Notes under the pieces: generated by a model | The model's database searches: none | What the model saw: the letters and a program-made list of their open reading frames with translations, nothing else | Told to the model about the DNA's origin: nothing | Shown here: piece by piece, positions 9,574 through 16,789 of the stretch | Layout: each line of letters starts with the position of its first letter | Numbering within the stretch: position 1 is the first letter of the stretch | Made by a program: the position numbers and the translations under genes | Assembly (NCBI RefSeq): GCF_011601275.1 | Contig: NZ_JAAOLY010000002.1 | Coordinates: 186,001 to 250,000 of the forward strand | Origin: Janthinobacterium lividum | GTDB lineage: Bacteria > Pseudomonadota > Gammaproteobacteria > Burkholderiales > Burkholderiaceae_D | Reading direction: 5' to 3' | DNA: 64,000 nucleotides

Positions 9574-10148
9574 GCAGTTGGCGTGCGCATCGGCTTGCTT
9601 AGGTAGGGCGAACCCGCCAGCAGGAAGCGCCATGGCGTGTCCATCGCCTTGGAAATACCGATGCGCGGGCCTGCGTGCACGGTCACCTCCTCCTCGCGCG
9701 CCAGCAACATGAACGGCGGCGCATCGAGCGCCAGCCGGTTCTGCAGATGGCTCACACCGAGCGCCTGGCACACCTTGCCCGGCCCCGAGCACAGCAGCCG
9801 CACATCTTCGACGCCGCGCCGTTCGCGCATGGCATCGAGTCCCACGAGCGGCTCGATGGCGCGGATCAGCACGCCCGCGCCGTGGCCCGCTTCGCGGCAC
9901 ACAAAGTTCAGGCACCAGTGGATGCCGTACGAACGGTAGACATAGGCGTGCGCGGGCGGACCGAACATGGCTGCATTGCGCGGCGTCATGCCGCCATACG
10001 TGTGCGAGGCCGGGTCGAGCCGGTCATACGCTTCCGTTTCCACGATGCGCCCGCCCACGCCGTCGACCAGCACGGTCACGCCGATCAGCTGGCGCGCCAC
10101 GCTGCTGGAATCGTCCGCAAAATCGATACCCGCGAGGATTTTTTTCAT
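9570..10148 (-). CDS. DNA-3-methyladenine glycosylase (Mpg/AAG family)
   Basis: A 192-residue base-excision repair enzyme of the eukaryote-like AAG family that removes alkylated purines such as 3-methyladenine. Family sequences present are [30 protein letters not shown] (residues 33-62) with the catalytic Glu in VETEAY, then [14 protein letters not shown] and the C-terminal GPRIGISKA. The ATG at 10148 is chosen because the protein then begins at the conserved core. It ends convergently inside the last codon of the chemoreceptor gene. The window also has ada, giving two independent alkylation-repair routes. Confidence 0.9.
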   Translation of the reverse strand: MKKILAGIDFADDSSSVARQLIGVTVLVDGVGGRIVETEAYDRLDPASHTYGGMTPRNAAMFGPPAHAYVYRSYGIHWCLNFVCREAGHGAGVLIRAIEPLVGLDAMRERRGVEDVRLLCSGPGKVCQALGVSHLQNRLALDAPPFMLLAREEEVTVHAGPRIGISKAMDTPWRFLLAGSPYLSKPMRTPTA

Positions 10149-10432
10149 CCGGCAATTGTACCGCCGTGCATCCCGCCGCACGCCCTGCCGGCCTTGAAAA
10201 CAAATAAACTTGCTATTTTCATCATGAACATCTTCATGGGCAGCGTCGTAAAATGACGAAAATCGGGGCTGGAGCAGGCGAAAACAGGGATTTTTGCGAC
10301 AATATATTGCAGAGATGAACTATTGCCATGCATAAACAGCGATAATCGTCGGGCACTGCGCCAGACGCTCATGAGGCGGGCAGCGGCAGCGCGCACAGAA
10401 TAAGCACCGGGCACAAAAATGATGATGAAAGC

Positions 10433-11302
10433 GTGATGATGAGAGCGGCAGCGCAAAAGCAGGTAGTGCAGGAAGATCCGGTTGACGCCTTGATGCGTTC
10501 CATCCGTATCCCGCCGCGACCCAGCCTGCTGGTCGACTTGCAGCGCGAACTGGCGGAACAGGACCCGTCGCCGCGCCGCATCGCGCGCATCATCGCCGAT
10601 GATGTCGGCATGTCCGGCGCCCTGCTGAAATTGGCCAACTCGCCGTTCTATGGCGCCGCGCGCAAGGCCAAGTCCGTTGAGCAAGGCATCAACTTTCTTG
10701 GCATTAACCAGTGCAGCGCCATGATGACGGGCTTGCTGGCACGCCAGGCGCTGGAAGCGGAAGGTGTGGAACTGACGAACTTCTGGGATGTCTCAGCCAA
10801 GCGCGCGCGCGCCCTGGTATTTACCTCACGCAAGCTGCGTATCGCTCCGCCCGACATCGCCCACACCTTCGGCCTGTTCTGCGATATCGGCGTGCCCCTG
10901 CTGATGAACCGTTTTCCCGACTACGTCAACACGTACGCGGCGGCGGCCAACGATGCGCAGAATTGCTTTACTACACTGGAGGACGCGCGCCACCAGACCA
11001 ACCACGCGGCCATCGGCTGCTTGCTGGCGCGCAACTGGGGCCTGTCCTCCGATGTCTCCTGGGCAATTTTGCACCACCACGACTACACGGTGTTGGCCGA
11101 CCCGTCCACGGACGACGCCATCCGTTCGCTCGTCGCCCTGTCGCTGCTGGCCGAAAAGGGCATTCAGCGCTACCATGGCAACAGTACTTCGCTCGAGTGG
11201 GACAAGGGCGGCGAACTTGCTTGCCAGCATCTCGGCCTGTCGCAGGAAGAAGCCGCCGACCTGCTCGACGAATTGCACGAGATGTTCGATACCGACCATT
11301 GA
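10433..11302 (+). CDS. HDOD domain protein
   Basis: A 289-residue soluble protein made almost wholly of an HDOD domain (residues about 20-230), a degenerate HD-phosphohydrolase fold used for signalling. The core reads GALLKLANSPFYG, then CDIGVPLLM and WAILHHHDY; the metal-binding HD pair of true hydrolases is not conserved in the usual place. HDOD proteins act in two-component, c-di-GMP or stress networks, but no partner domain is fused here. Several adjacent ATG/GTG codons exist at 10430-10440, so the exact start is uncertain by a few codons. Confidence 0.85.
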   Translation: MMMRAAAQKQVVQEDPVDALMRSIRIPPRPSLLVDLQRELAEQDPSPRRIARIIADDVGMSGALLKLANSPFYGAARKAKSVEQGINFLGINQCSAMMTGLLARQALEAEGVELTNFWDVSAKRARALVFTSRKLRIAPPDIAHTFGLFCDIGVPLLMNRFPDYVNTYAAAANDAQNCFTTLEDARHQTNHAAIGCLLARNWGLSSDVSWAILHHHDYTVLADPSTDDAIRSLVALSLLAEKGIQRYHGNSTSLEWDKGGELACQHLGLSQEEAADLLDELHEMFDTDH

Positions 11303-11408
11303 TGTATCAGGCGGCCTCGTCCGCCTGTATGATCTGTCCCGGCGCCTGGCAAAGCCATGGCGCCCGTTTCCGTTTGCCTGACCCGTATTTCTTAACCTGT
11401 TGATCGCC

Positions 11409-12617
11409 ATGCCCAAAAATAAGCGCCCTGTCCCCCGTAAATCCGCTAACACGCCAGAAGACAAGGACGAGTCCGTTACGCGCATGCTGTGCACGATGGC
11501 CTTGAACCTGGCGGAGCAGGAAGACAGCGAATCGCAGGGCACGGTGCTGGCCGAGCAAGCCGTCGAGTTCGGCCGCCTGATCCGCAAGGCATTGAATCAA
11601 AAGAAGGATGAAATCCTGTACGACGCCATCGAGCGTTCGAAATACGAAGACGTGGGCGCCTACCAGTACCTGCGCAGCCACATCGAGGAAGCGGCCTCCA
11701 TTTCCGTGATCCGCCGCGACAATGCGCCGGCCATGGAAATCAACGCCTTTGTCGTGCCCCTGCTGGTGCAAAGCACGGGCGGCCTGAAGGAAGCGGACAG
11801 CTTCCAGGACCAGGACGCGTTCGAAGCGCTGGTAAAAAGTTTCCAGCAGGCAGAACTGGAAAGCGCCAAGGCCAAGGTGGTCCTGATGAGCCATGCCTAC
11901 GACCTCGATGAAATCGACCGCATCACCTACAGCCATTTGCACGAGATGGTGCGCGATGCCTATAGCTCGATGACGGACAAGAAGATCGTTGCCACGCCGG
12001 GCCTGGAAAGCAGCATCGTCGGCTGGAGCGAGACGGCTTTCGGTCCGCAGGACACGGCCGTCGAATTGCGCTTCCTGCTGGGCTTTGCCCTCAAGCGCGT
12101 GGACGACCCGTTCTATGCGGAACCAAAGGACGAAGCGGCGCTCGACGCCTGGTTCGACGCGCGCATGGCCCGCTACCAGCAGTGGACGACGGAAGTGGGG
12201 GAGCTCGTCAAGCGCTGCCTGGCGCCAGCCGGCAGCGCCCTGGAAGTGAGCTTCCTCTACCAGGATTTGTTCCACGGCGGCAAGGAGCAAGGCATGAGCG
12301 AATATGCGATGCTGCAGATGATGTCGGGCATCAACCATGCATTGGCAGAGAACAACGTGGATGCTGCCGATGTCTCGGTGGTCGTCGGCCCCGCCGATGA
12401 GCACGGCGAAATGCTGTTGCGCGTCAACGTCAGCGCGGCAGGCGGCGAACTGCTGCACAGCGCCGACAAGCCGCTGGACCTGGCCGCCGACCTGCAGGAC
12501 GAAGTCGACGACATCTGCGACGCGCTGGCCACCATAGGCGTGACGCAACTGTCCGTGGCGCTGAAATTCGACGCCAAGGGACAGCCGCTGGAAGCGCAGC
12601 CGTACGCGCCGGCGTAA
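11409..12617 (+). CDS. DUF2863-like conserved cytosolic protein
   Basis: A 402-residue acidic soluble protein with no signal peptide or membrane segment. It resembles the DUF2863 family found in Burkholderiales, recognised from overall composition and layout rather than a diagnostic motif, so the family name is tentative. The N-terminus is basic (KNKRPVPRKS), followed by a helical region and an alternating alpha/beta C-terminal part. The ATG at 11409 is preferred to a TTG three codons upstream. It follows the HDOD gene by 106 bases. No function is proposed. Confidence 0.7.
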   Translation: MPKNKRPVPRKSANTPEDKDESVTRMLCTMALNLAEQEDSESQGTVLAEQAVEFGRLIRKALNQKKDEILYDAIERSKYEDVGAYQYLRSHIEEAASISVIRRDNAPAMEINAFVVPLLVQSTGGLKEADSFQDQDAFEALVKSFQQAELESAKAKVVLMSHAYDLDEIDRITYSHLHEMVRDAYSSMTDKKIVATPGLESSIVGWSETAFGPQDTAVELRFLLGFALKRVDDPFYAEPKDEAALDAWFDARMARYQQWTTEVGELVKRCLAPAGSALEVSFLYQDLFHGGKEQGMSEYAMLQMMSGINHALAENNVDAADVSVVVGPADEHGEMLLRVNVSAAGGELLHSADKPLDLAADLQDEVDDICDALATIGVTQLSVALKFDAKGQPLEAQPYAPA

Positions 12618-12620
12618 GCT

Positions 12621-13178
12621 TTACAAGGGCTGTAGTGTTTTCCATTGCAGCAACTTGGCGCCATACGCGAGCGTATAAGCCGGGCTGCTCGACGGCAAGC
12701 TGACGATGCGGTAGCGCTGGGCGTGTTCGCCCAGCACCTTGATGCCCAGCTTCGCGGCCGTGCCGCCATTGAAGGCGATCGTCTGCAGTCGCGGCAGGCT
12801 GGCGGCCAGGGTCACCAGGTCGTTATCGTCGCGGTCGCGGATATTGCTGTCCAGACTGCCCGTGCGCTGCGCCTGCGCCACCACGTCCCACAGGCCCACG
12901 CCGTGCGCCAGCAAGGTCACCAGACGTTCCTCATAAGGCTGGCTCTTCAAATCCACGTCCAGCACCTCGCCCAGCAGCATCCAGAACTTGTTTTGCGGAT
13001 GCGCATAGTACTGGCTGTGCGCCAGCGATTTTTCACCAGGCAGGCTGCCCAGTATCAGCAAGCGCGTGCCGGCGTCGACGACGGGATCGAAACAGCGCTT
13101 GCGCGGGTCAACGGCAACGTCTGGCAAGATGGCTGGGCTATTCAAATGAGATGTCCGGAAGGGAAAACGAAGGACCAT
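12621..13178 (-). CDS. Uracil/hypoxanthine-DNA glycosylase superfamily (DNA-deoxyinosine glycosylase type)
   Basis: A UDG-fold protein of about 185 residues. Family features are LLILGSLPGEKSL followed by QYYAHPQNKFW, and LQTIAFNGGTAAK and IVSLPSSSPA towards the end. The set matches the family-6 hypoxanthine-DNA glycosylases that remove deaminated bases. The start is uncertain: ATG at 13178 is given, a GTG at 13229 would add 17 residues, and a later start near the conserved region is possible. It is convergent with the DUF2863-like gene (3-bp gap) and divergent from the Mpo1-like gene. Confidence 0.8.
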   Translation of the reverse strand: MVLRFPFRTSHLNSPAILPDVAVDPRKRCFDPVVDAGTRLLILGSLPGEKSLAHSQYYAHPQNKFWMLLGEVLDVDLKSQPYEERLVTLLAHGVGLWDVVAQAQRTGSLDSNIRDRDDNDLVTLAASLPRLQTIAFNGGTAAKLGIKVLGEHAQRYRIVSLPSSSPAYTLAYGAKLLQWKTLQPL

Positions 13179-13241
13179 TTTACCCGGCCACGCGACGGTG
13201 TAGAATTCCCGCACAACCTTTCCCCACACACGAGACTACCC

Positions 13242-13670
13242 ATGCGCACCATCGACACCCTGCTGGCCCAGTATGGCGAAAGCCACCGCAATCACGTCAA
13301 TGAATGGGTACACATCGTGTGCGTGCCGCTGATCGTTTTCAGCTTGCTGGGGCTGCTGTGGAGCGTACATTCCAGCGTGGCGCTGCTCGGCAGTATTCTG
13401 GCCTTATACTATTACTATAAGCTGTCGCGCCCGTTTGCGGCGGGCATGCTGGCGATGCTGGCCGCCATGCTGGGCCTGTTGCTGCTCATGCCGGCGCTGA
13501 CCATTCTGCCCGTGTCGCTGGCGCTGTTCGTGCTGGCCTGGATAGGCCAGTTCATCGGCCACCAGATCGAAGGCAAGAAACCGTCGTTCCTCGACGACTT
13601 GCGCTTTTTGCTGGTGGGGCCGCTGTTCGTGCTGGGATTTTTATACCGGCGCCTGCGGTTGGCGTATTGA
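13242..13670 (+). CDS. Mpo1-like (DUF962) membrane protein
   Basis: A 142-residue integral membrane protein with four hydrophobic segments. It has the DUF962/Mpo1 pattern: an N-terminal YGESHRNHVNEWVHIVCVP with conserved His residues, and GQFIGHQIEGKKPSFLDD near residue 105. Yeast Mpo1 is an iron-dependent dioxygenase that shortens 2-hydroxy fatty acids; bacterial members have the same His pattern but largely untested activity. It stands alone and is divergent from the glycosylase gene. The histidines suggest a metal-binding enzyme, by analogy. Confidence 0.8.
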   Translation: MRTIDTLLAQYGESHRNHVNEWVHIVCVPLIVFSLLGLLWSVHSSVALLGSILALYYYYKLSRPFAAGMLAMLAAMLGLLLLMPALTILPVSLALFVLAWIGQFIGHQIEGKKPSFLDDLRFLLVGPLFVLGFLYRRLRLAY

Positions 13671-13807
13671 GCGGCAAGCGGTTACGTGTAGCTGGTAACA
13701 GATTTTTACCATTCGTAACTAGTTATCTGCGGCAAGTGTCCTTATGATAAGTCATCATCGGCCGGTCGACGCAATCGGCAACCAACTTTTGTCCAAGGGA
13801 GTCCCAC

Positions 13808-14257
13808 ATGAAAGCACCAATTATTGCAGTGGCATTGCTCGCCACCCTGGCCGGCTGCGCCGTACAACCGAACTCGGCAAATGTCTACAATGCGCGCCAG
13901 GCGCAAAATGAACAGTCGGTCCGCATGGGCACGGTTGAATCCGTGCGCCAGGTGACCATCGACAAGGGTGAAACTGGCACGGGCGTGCTGGCGGGCGCGG
14001 CGCTGGGCGGCGTGGCCGGTTCAACTGTCGGTGGCGGCAAGGGCGCCATCGCGGCCAGCATCCTAGGCGCCGTCGCGGGCGGCATGGCCGGCAAGAGCAT
14101 CGAAGCGAATGCTTCGAACAAGCCCGGCCTGGAAATCACCGTGCGCCTGGACAACGGCGACATGCGCGCCATCGTGCAAGACGCGGACGAAATGTTCCGC
14201 GCGGGCGAGCGCGTGCGTCTGCTGTCCGACGGTCGCAAGACCCGCGTCACGCACTGA
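13808..14257 (+). CDS. Outer-membrane lipoprotein with glycine-zipper 2TM domain (SlyB/Pcp type)
   Basis: A 149-residue lipoprotein. The signal peptide ends in the lipobox LAGC, so Cys18 is probably lipidated. Residues 55-98 form a glycine-zipper pair (GVLAGAALGGVAG then ASILGAVAGGMAG), typical of SlyB/Pcp outer-membrane lipoproteins linked to envelope integrity. The C-terminal part is a small beta-rich domain (LEITVRLDNGDMRAIVQ). AAGGGAG precedes the ATG. A 9-bp GC stem (14264-14272 with 14289-14297) follows the stop but lacks a U-tract. Confidence 0.88.
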   Translation: MKAPIIAVALLATLAGCAVQPNSANVYNARQAQNEQSVRMGTVESVRQVTIDKGETGTGVLAGAALGGVAGSTVGGGKGAIAASILGAVAGGMAGKSIEANASNKPGLEITVRLDNGDMRAIVQDADEMFRAGERVRLLSDGRKTRVTH

Positions 14258-14278
14258 TCCGCTTGCCGGCGCACGCGC

Positions 14279-14395
14279 TCAGCCGAAGGCGCCGGCAGCG
14301 AGCAAGACCGAAGGGTGCAGCCAGATGGCAATCACCGCCGTCACGACCACATACACAAGCACGCTCCATACTTTGATCTGCAGTGAGGCTGGCAT
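14279..14395 (-). CDS. Candidate 38-residue single-pass membrane protein
   Basis: A short frame on the minus strand between the lipoprotein and the DMT transporter genes. It reads MPASLQIKVWSVLVYVVV and continues with TAVIAIWLHPSVLL, giving one clear transmembrane helix of about 20 residues. AAGGGG lies about seven bases before the ATG. Its codons are like those of neighbouring genes. No homologue is recognised. Its 3' end overlaps a GC-rich stem that also follows the lipoprotein gene on the other strand. Confidence 0.5.
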   Translation of the reverse strand: MPASLQIKVWSVLVYVVVTAVIAIWLHPSVLLAAGAFG

Positions 14396-14575
14396 GGCGG
14401 TCCCCTTCAAAGATGCAATCCGGAAAATATTTACTTGATAATAAAGTAAATATTTTCATAAATTCAACATTTTCCATAAGCGCTGCGCTGGCTCAATCCT
14501 GGCTGTCTCCTGACGACACATTGAGCAAACTCGACCGCACTCGCCATCCCCGCGCGATGCCCGTATACTTGCGCG

Positions 14576-15520
14576 ATGTCCTCTCCTTTCCTGTTCATCA
14601 TTGCCTGCCTGATCTGGGGCTCCACCTTCTGGGCCATCACCTTGCAGCTGGGCGACGTCGCCCCCGCCGTTTCCGTGGTCTACCGCTTCGGCCTCGCGTC
14701 CGCTACCCTGTTTGCCTGGTGCGCCGTGCGCGGCGACCGCTTGCGGCTGCCCTGGCGCGCGCAAAAATGGATGTTGCTGCAAGGCCTGGCCTCGTTCGCC
14801 CTCAGCTATGTGTGCACCTACAGCTCGGAGCAATACTTGGTGTCTGCCCTCGTCAGCGTGCTGTTCGCGCTGATGGTGTTCTGGACGCCATTGCTCAACC
14901 GCATCGCCTTTGGCACACCGATTACCTGGAGCACCTGCTGCGCGGCATTCGTCGCCATCTGCGGCATCGTACTGCTGTTTTACCAATCCATCGGCGCGGC
15001 GCTGCAAGATATGCTGGGCGGCGGCAATGGCCATTTCCTGCTCGGTTTCATGCTGGCCCTGGTGGCCACCATCTCCAGCACGGCAGGCAATGCCCTCGTC
15101 ATGAAAGTACGCGAACATTCCGGCAACGTGATGCTGACCATGGCCTGGACCATGCTGTGGGGCACCTTGATAGTGGCCGCCTGGGCCATCGCCACGGGGC
15201 AGTCGTGGCAATTGCCCGCGCGCCCCAGTTACTGGATGGGATTGGTGTACCTGGCCATCTTCGGTTCGGTGATCGCCTTCAGCGCCTATTTCACGTTAAT
15301 CGCCCGCATCGGTACCCAAAAGACCGTGTATATCGGCGTCGTCACGCCCGTCATTTCCGTCCTGCTGTCGGTGCAGTTCGAACACTACCGGCCCGCCGCC
15401 ATCGAATGGGTGGGCATGGTGCTGTGCCTGTCCAGCGTGGCCTGGGCCCTGACGTCGGGGGCGCGCAAGACGAATACCATTGCTTCCCTTTCCACCACTC
15501 CATCAACAAAGGCAACATGA
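14576..15520 (+). CDS. EamA-family (DMT) transporter
   Basis: A 314-residue inner-membrane protein with ten predicted helices in two EamA repeats. The N-terminal family sequence IACLIWGSTFWAI is present, and the second repeat includes the FGSVIAFSAYFTLIARIG region near residue 225. DMT carriers export amino acids or other small metabolites; the substrate is not shown by sequence. The stop codon overlaps the start of the following GNAT gene (ATGA), so the two are probably co-translated and may concern the same compound. Confidence 0.9.
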   Translation: MSSPFLFIIACLIWGSTFWAITLQLGDVAPAVSVVYRFGLASATLFAWCAVRGDRLRLPWRAQKWMLLQGLASFALSYVCTYSSEQYLVSALVSVLFALMVFWTPLLNRIAFGTPITWSTCCAAFVAICGIVLLFYQSIGAALQDMLGGGNGHFLLGFMLALVATISSTAGNALVMKVREHSGNVMLTMAWTMLWGTLIVAAWAIATGQSWQLPARPSYWMGLVYLAIFGSVIAFSAYFTLIARIGTQKTVYIGVVTPVISVLLSVQFEHYRPAAIEWVGMVLCLSSVAWALTSGARKTNTIASLSTTPSTKAT

Positions 15521-16023
15521 GCACCTCTTCCTCCCTCGCCATCCGTCCCGCGACCGCATCCGACGTGGCAGCCATCTTCGGCATGATCCATGAACTGGCC
15601 GTGTTTGAAAAACTCGAACACATGATGATCGCCAGGGAATCCATGCTGCACGACAGCCTATTCGGCGCCCATCCCGCGTGCGAAGCGCTGGTCGGCGAGG
15701 AAAATGGAGAAGTAGTGACGTTCGCCCTGTTCTTCCATAATTTTTCCACCTTCCTGTGCCGCAAGGGACTGTACCTGGAAGACCTGTACGTGAAGCAATC
15801 GGTGCGCGGCAAAGGTTATGGCAAACAGATGCTCGTGGCGCTGGCGCAACTGGCCGTCGAACGCGATTGCGGCCGCTTCGAATGGTCGGTGCTGGACTGG
15901 AATGAAAACGCGATCAACTTCTACAAGGGCATGGGTGCGGACGTGATGCCGGACTGGCGCATTTGCCGCGTCGCTGGCAATGCCTTGACGCAATTATCGG
16001 CAGGCACGCCAACATCGGCCTGA
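15517..16023 (+). CDS. GNAT family N-acetyltransferase (diamine acetyltransferase-like)
   Basis: A 168-residue GNAT enzyme. The acetyl-CoA pyrophosphate-binding loop is VRGKGYGKQML (near residue 102), preceded by YLEDLYVKQS and followed by CGRFEWSVLDWNENAINFYKGMGA. This arrangement is close to the spermidine/spermine (SSAT-like) branch, so a polyamine or amino acid substrate is plausible but unproven. It is translationally coupled to the EamA exporter, an acetylation-plus-export pairing seen in detoxification cassettes. Confidence 0.87.
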   Translation: MSTSSSLAIRPATASDVAAIFGMIHELAVFEKLEHMMIARESMLHDSLFGAHPACEALVGEENGEVVTFALFFHNFSTFLCRKGLYLEDLYVKQSVRGKGYGKQMLVALAQLAVERDCGRFEWSVLDWNENAINFYKGMGADVMPDWRICRVAGNALTQLSAGTPTSA

Positions 16024-16055
16024 TGGGGGAACCTTAAGCGTAAGTCCCAAAAAAA

Positions 16056-16085
16056 ATCCCCGCGGGCTAGCGGCACCGCGGGGTA
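16056..16085 (-). terminator. Rho-independent terminator for the minus-strand 45-residue gene
   Basis: A perfect 8-bp stem (CCCCGCGG / CCGCGGGG, positions 16058-16065 and 16076-16083) with a 10-nt loop. The A-run lies on its left side, so the U-tract belongs to a minus-strand RNA. The only minus-strand gene nearby is the small gene ending at 16246, which would leave an unusually long 3' untranslated region of about 160 nt. Confidence 0.65.
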
Positions 16086-16166
16086 GAACCCATTGTCAAG
16101 TGGGAGGGGGAGAATGCAATCAACGGTTATCAATATAACCGCTGCCGCTTGCGATAGCGCAGACCT

Positions 16167-16199
16167 TTACATTTGCTTACCGGGCCTTACATTTGACTT
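16167..16199 (+). repeat. Tandem direct repeat TTACATTTG-(C/A)TTA, 20-bp period
   Basis: TTACATTTG occurs at 16167-16175 and again at 16187-16195, each followed by CTTA or ACTTA. The centre-to-centre distance is 20 bp, about two helical turns, which places both copies on one face of the DNA. This is typical of sites for dimeric response regulators. It lies between the GNAT stop and the 45-residue gene. What it controls is not evident. Confidence 0.4.
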
Positions 16200-16245
16200 A
16201 AATCTGCTAACCAAGTCTCACCAAGTGTCGCTGGGATGACACTGA

Positions 16246-16383
16246 TTATTTCCGTGGTTCAATCAATGTGCCGTGCAAGCCGATATGTTGTTGCGCAACC
16301 CCACTGCCACCCTGCGATTTTCTATAGATTTGGTACACTGTCAGGCAGGCGATGCAGCCAGCAACCACGGCAAAAATGACCAT
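16246..16383 (-). CDS. Small membrane protein, 45 residues
   Basis: The ATG at 16383 has a near-ideal ribosome site, AAGGAG with a 7-base spacer, which is why I accept this short frame. The first half (MVIFAVVAGCIACLTVYQIY) is one transmembrane helix. A hydrophilic tail, RKSQGGSGVAQQ and onwards, follows. A well-formed minus-strand terminator lies downstream. No known family is recognised. It is divergent from the 59-residue gene at 16599. Confidence 0.65.
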   Translation of the reverse strand: MVIFAVVAGCIACLTVYQIYRKSQGGSGVAQQHIGLHGTLIEPRK

Positions 16384-16598
16384 GCGACGCTCCTTGAATA
16401 TGCTTGAGGGAATCAGGGCCCGCGGCTGATGATGATCAGGCGAGCAGGGAAAATTCAGTGTGGCATCGTCGGCCTTGGGAGCATTGTGCAATGTCAAACG
16501 CGCCAATTTGACGGGGTCATGGCATTTGATATGGCACAAAGTGGCAGCATTCCGCTCACACAAAATGAACGCATCGTTACGCATCTGGGAGCCACATC

Positions 16599-16778
16599 AT
16601 GAATGTTTCTGCCAAACCGCTCGTCATGAAAATCTACCGCGCCTATCTGCGCTCCCGCCTGGAGCGCTACACGCGCGACTTGCAAGCCATCGCCGAACAG
16701 CGCGAGAACGACTTCCAGGCCGAACGCATCCTGCACCAGGCCGTCGTCTCGGTGCGCTCCAAACTGCACTCGCTGTAA
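16599..16778 (+). CDS. Small basic coiled-coil-like protein, 59 residues
   Basis: The frame starts with ATG after GGGAG. The protein is mostly helical, basic and rich in Arg, Glu and Gln (KIYRAYLRSRLERYTRDLQA), with no membrane segment. Codon use matches the GC-rich neighbours. The function is unknown; the composition would fit a small regulatory or nucleic-acid-binding helix, which is only a guess. It ends 12 bases before the convergent transporter gene. Confidence 0.6.
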   Translation: MNVSAKPLVMKIYRAYLRSRLERYTRDLQAIAEQRENDFQAERILHQAVVSVRSKLHSL

Positions 16779-16789
16779 CCGTGACGCCT

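Noticed and set aside
14383..16023. Continuous 546-codon plus-strand frame covering the EamA and GNAT genes
   Set aside because: Its first part is out of frame with the transporter and has no membrane segments; only its final 168 codons are the real GNAT gene, which starts at 15517.
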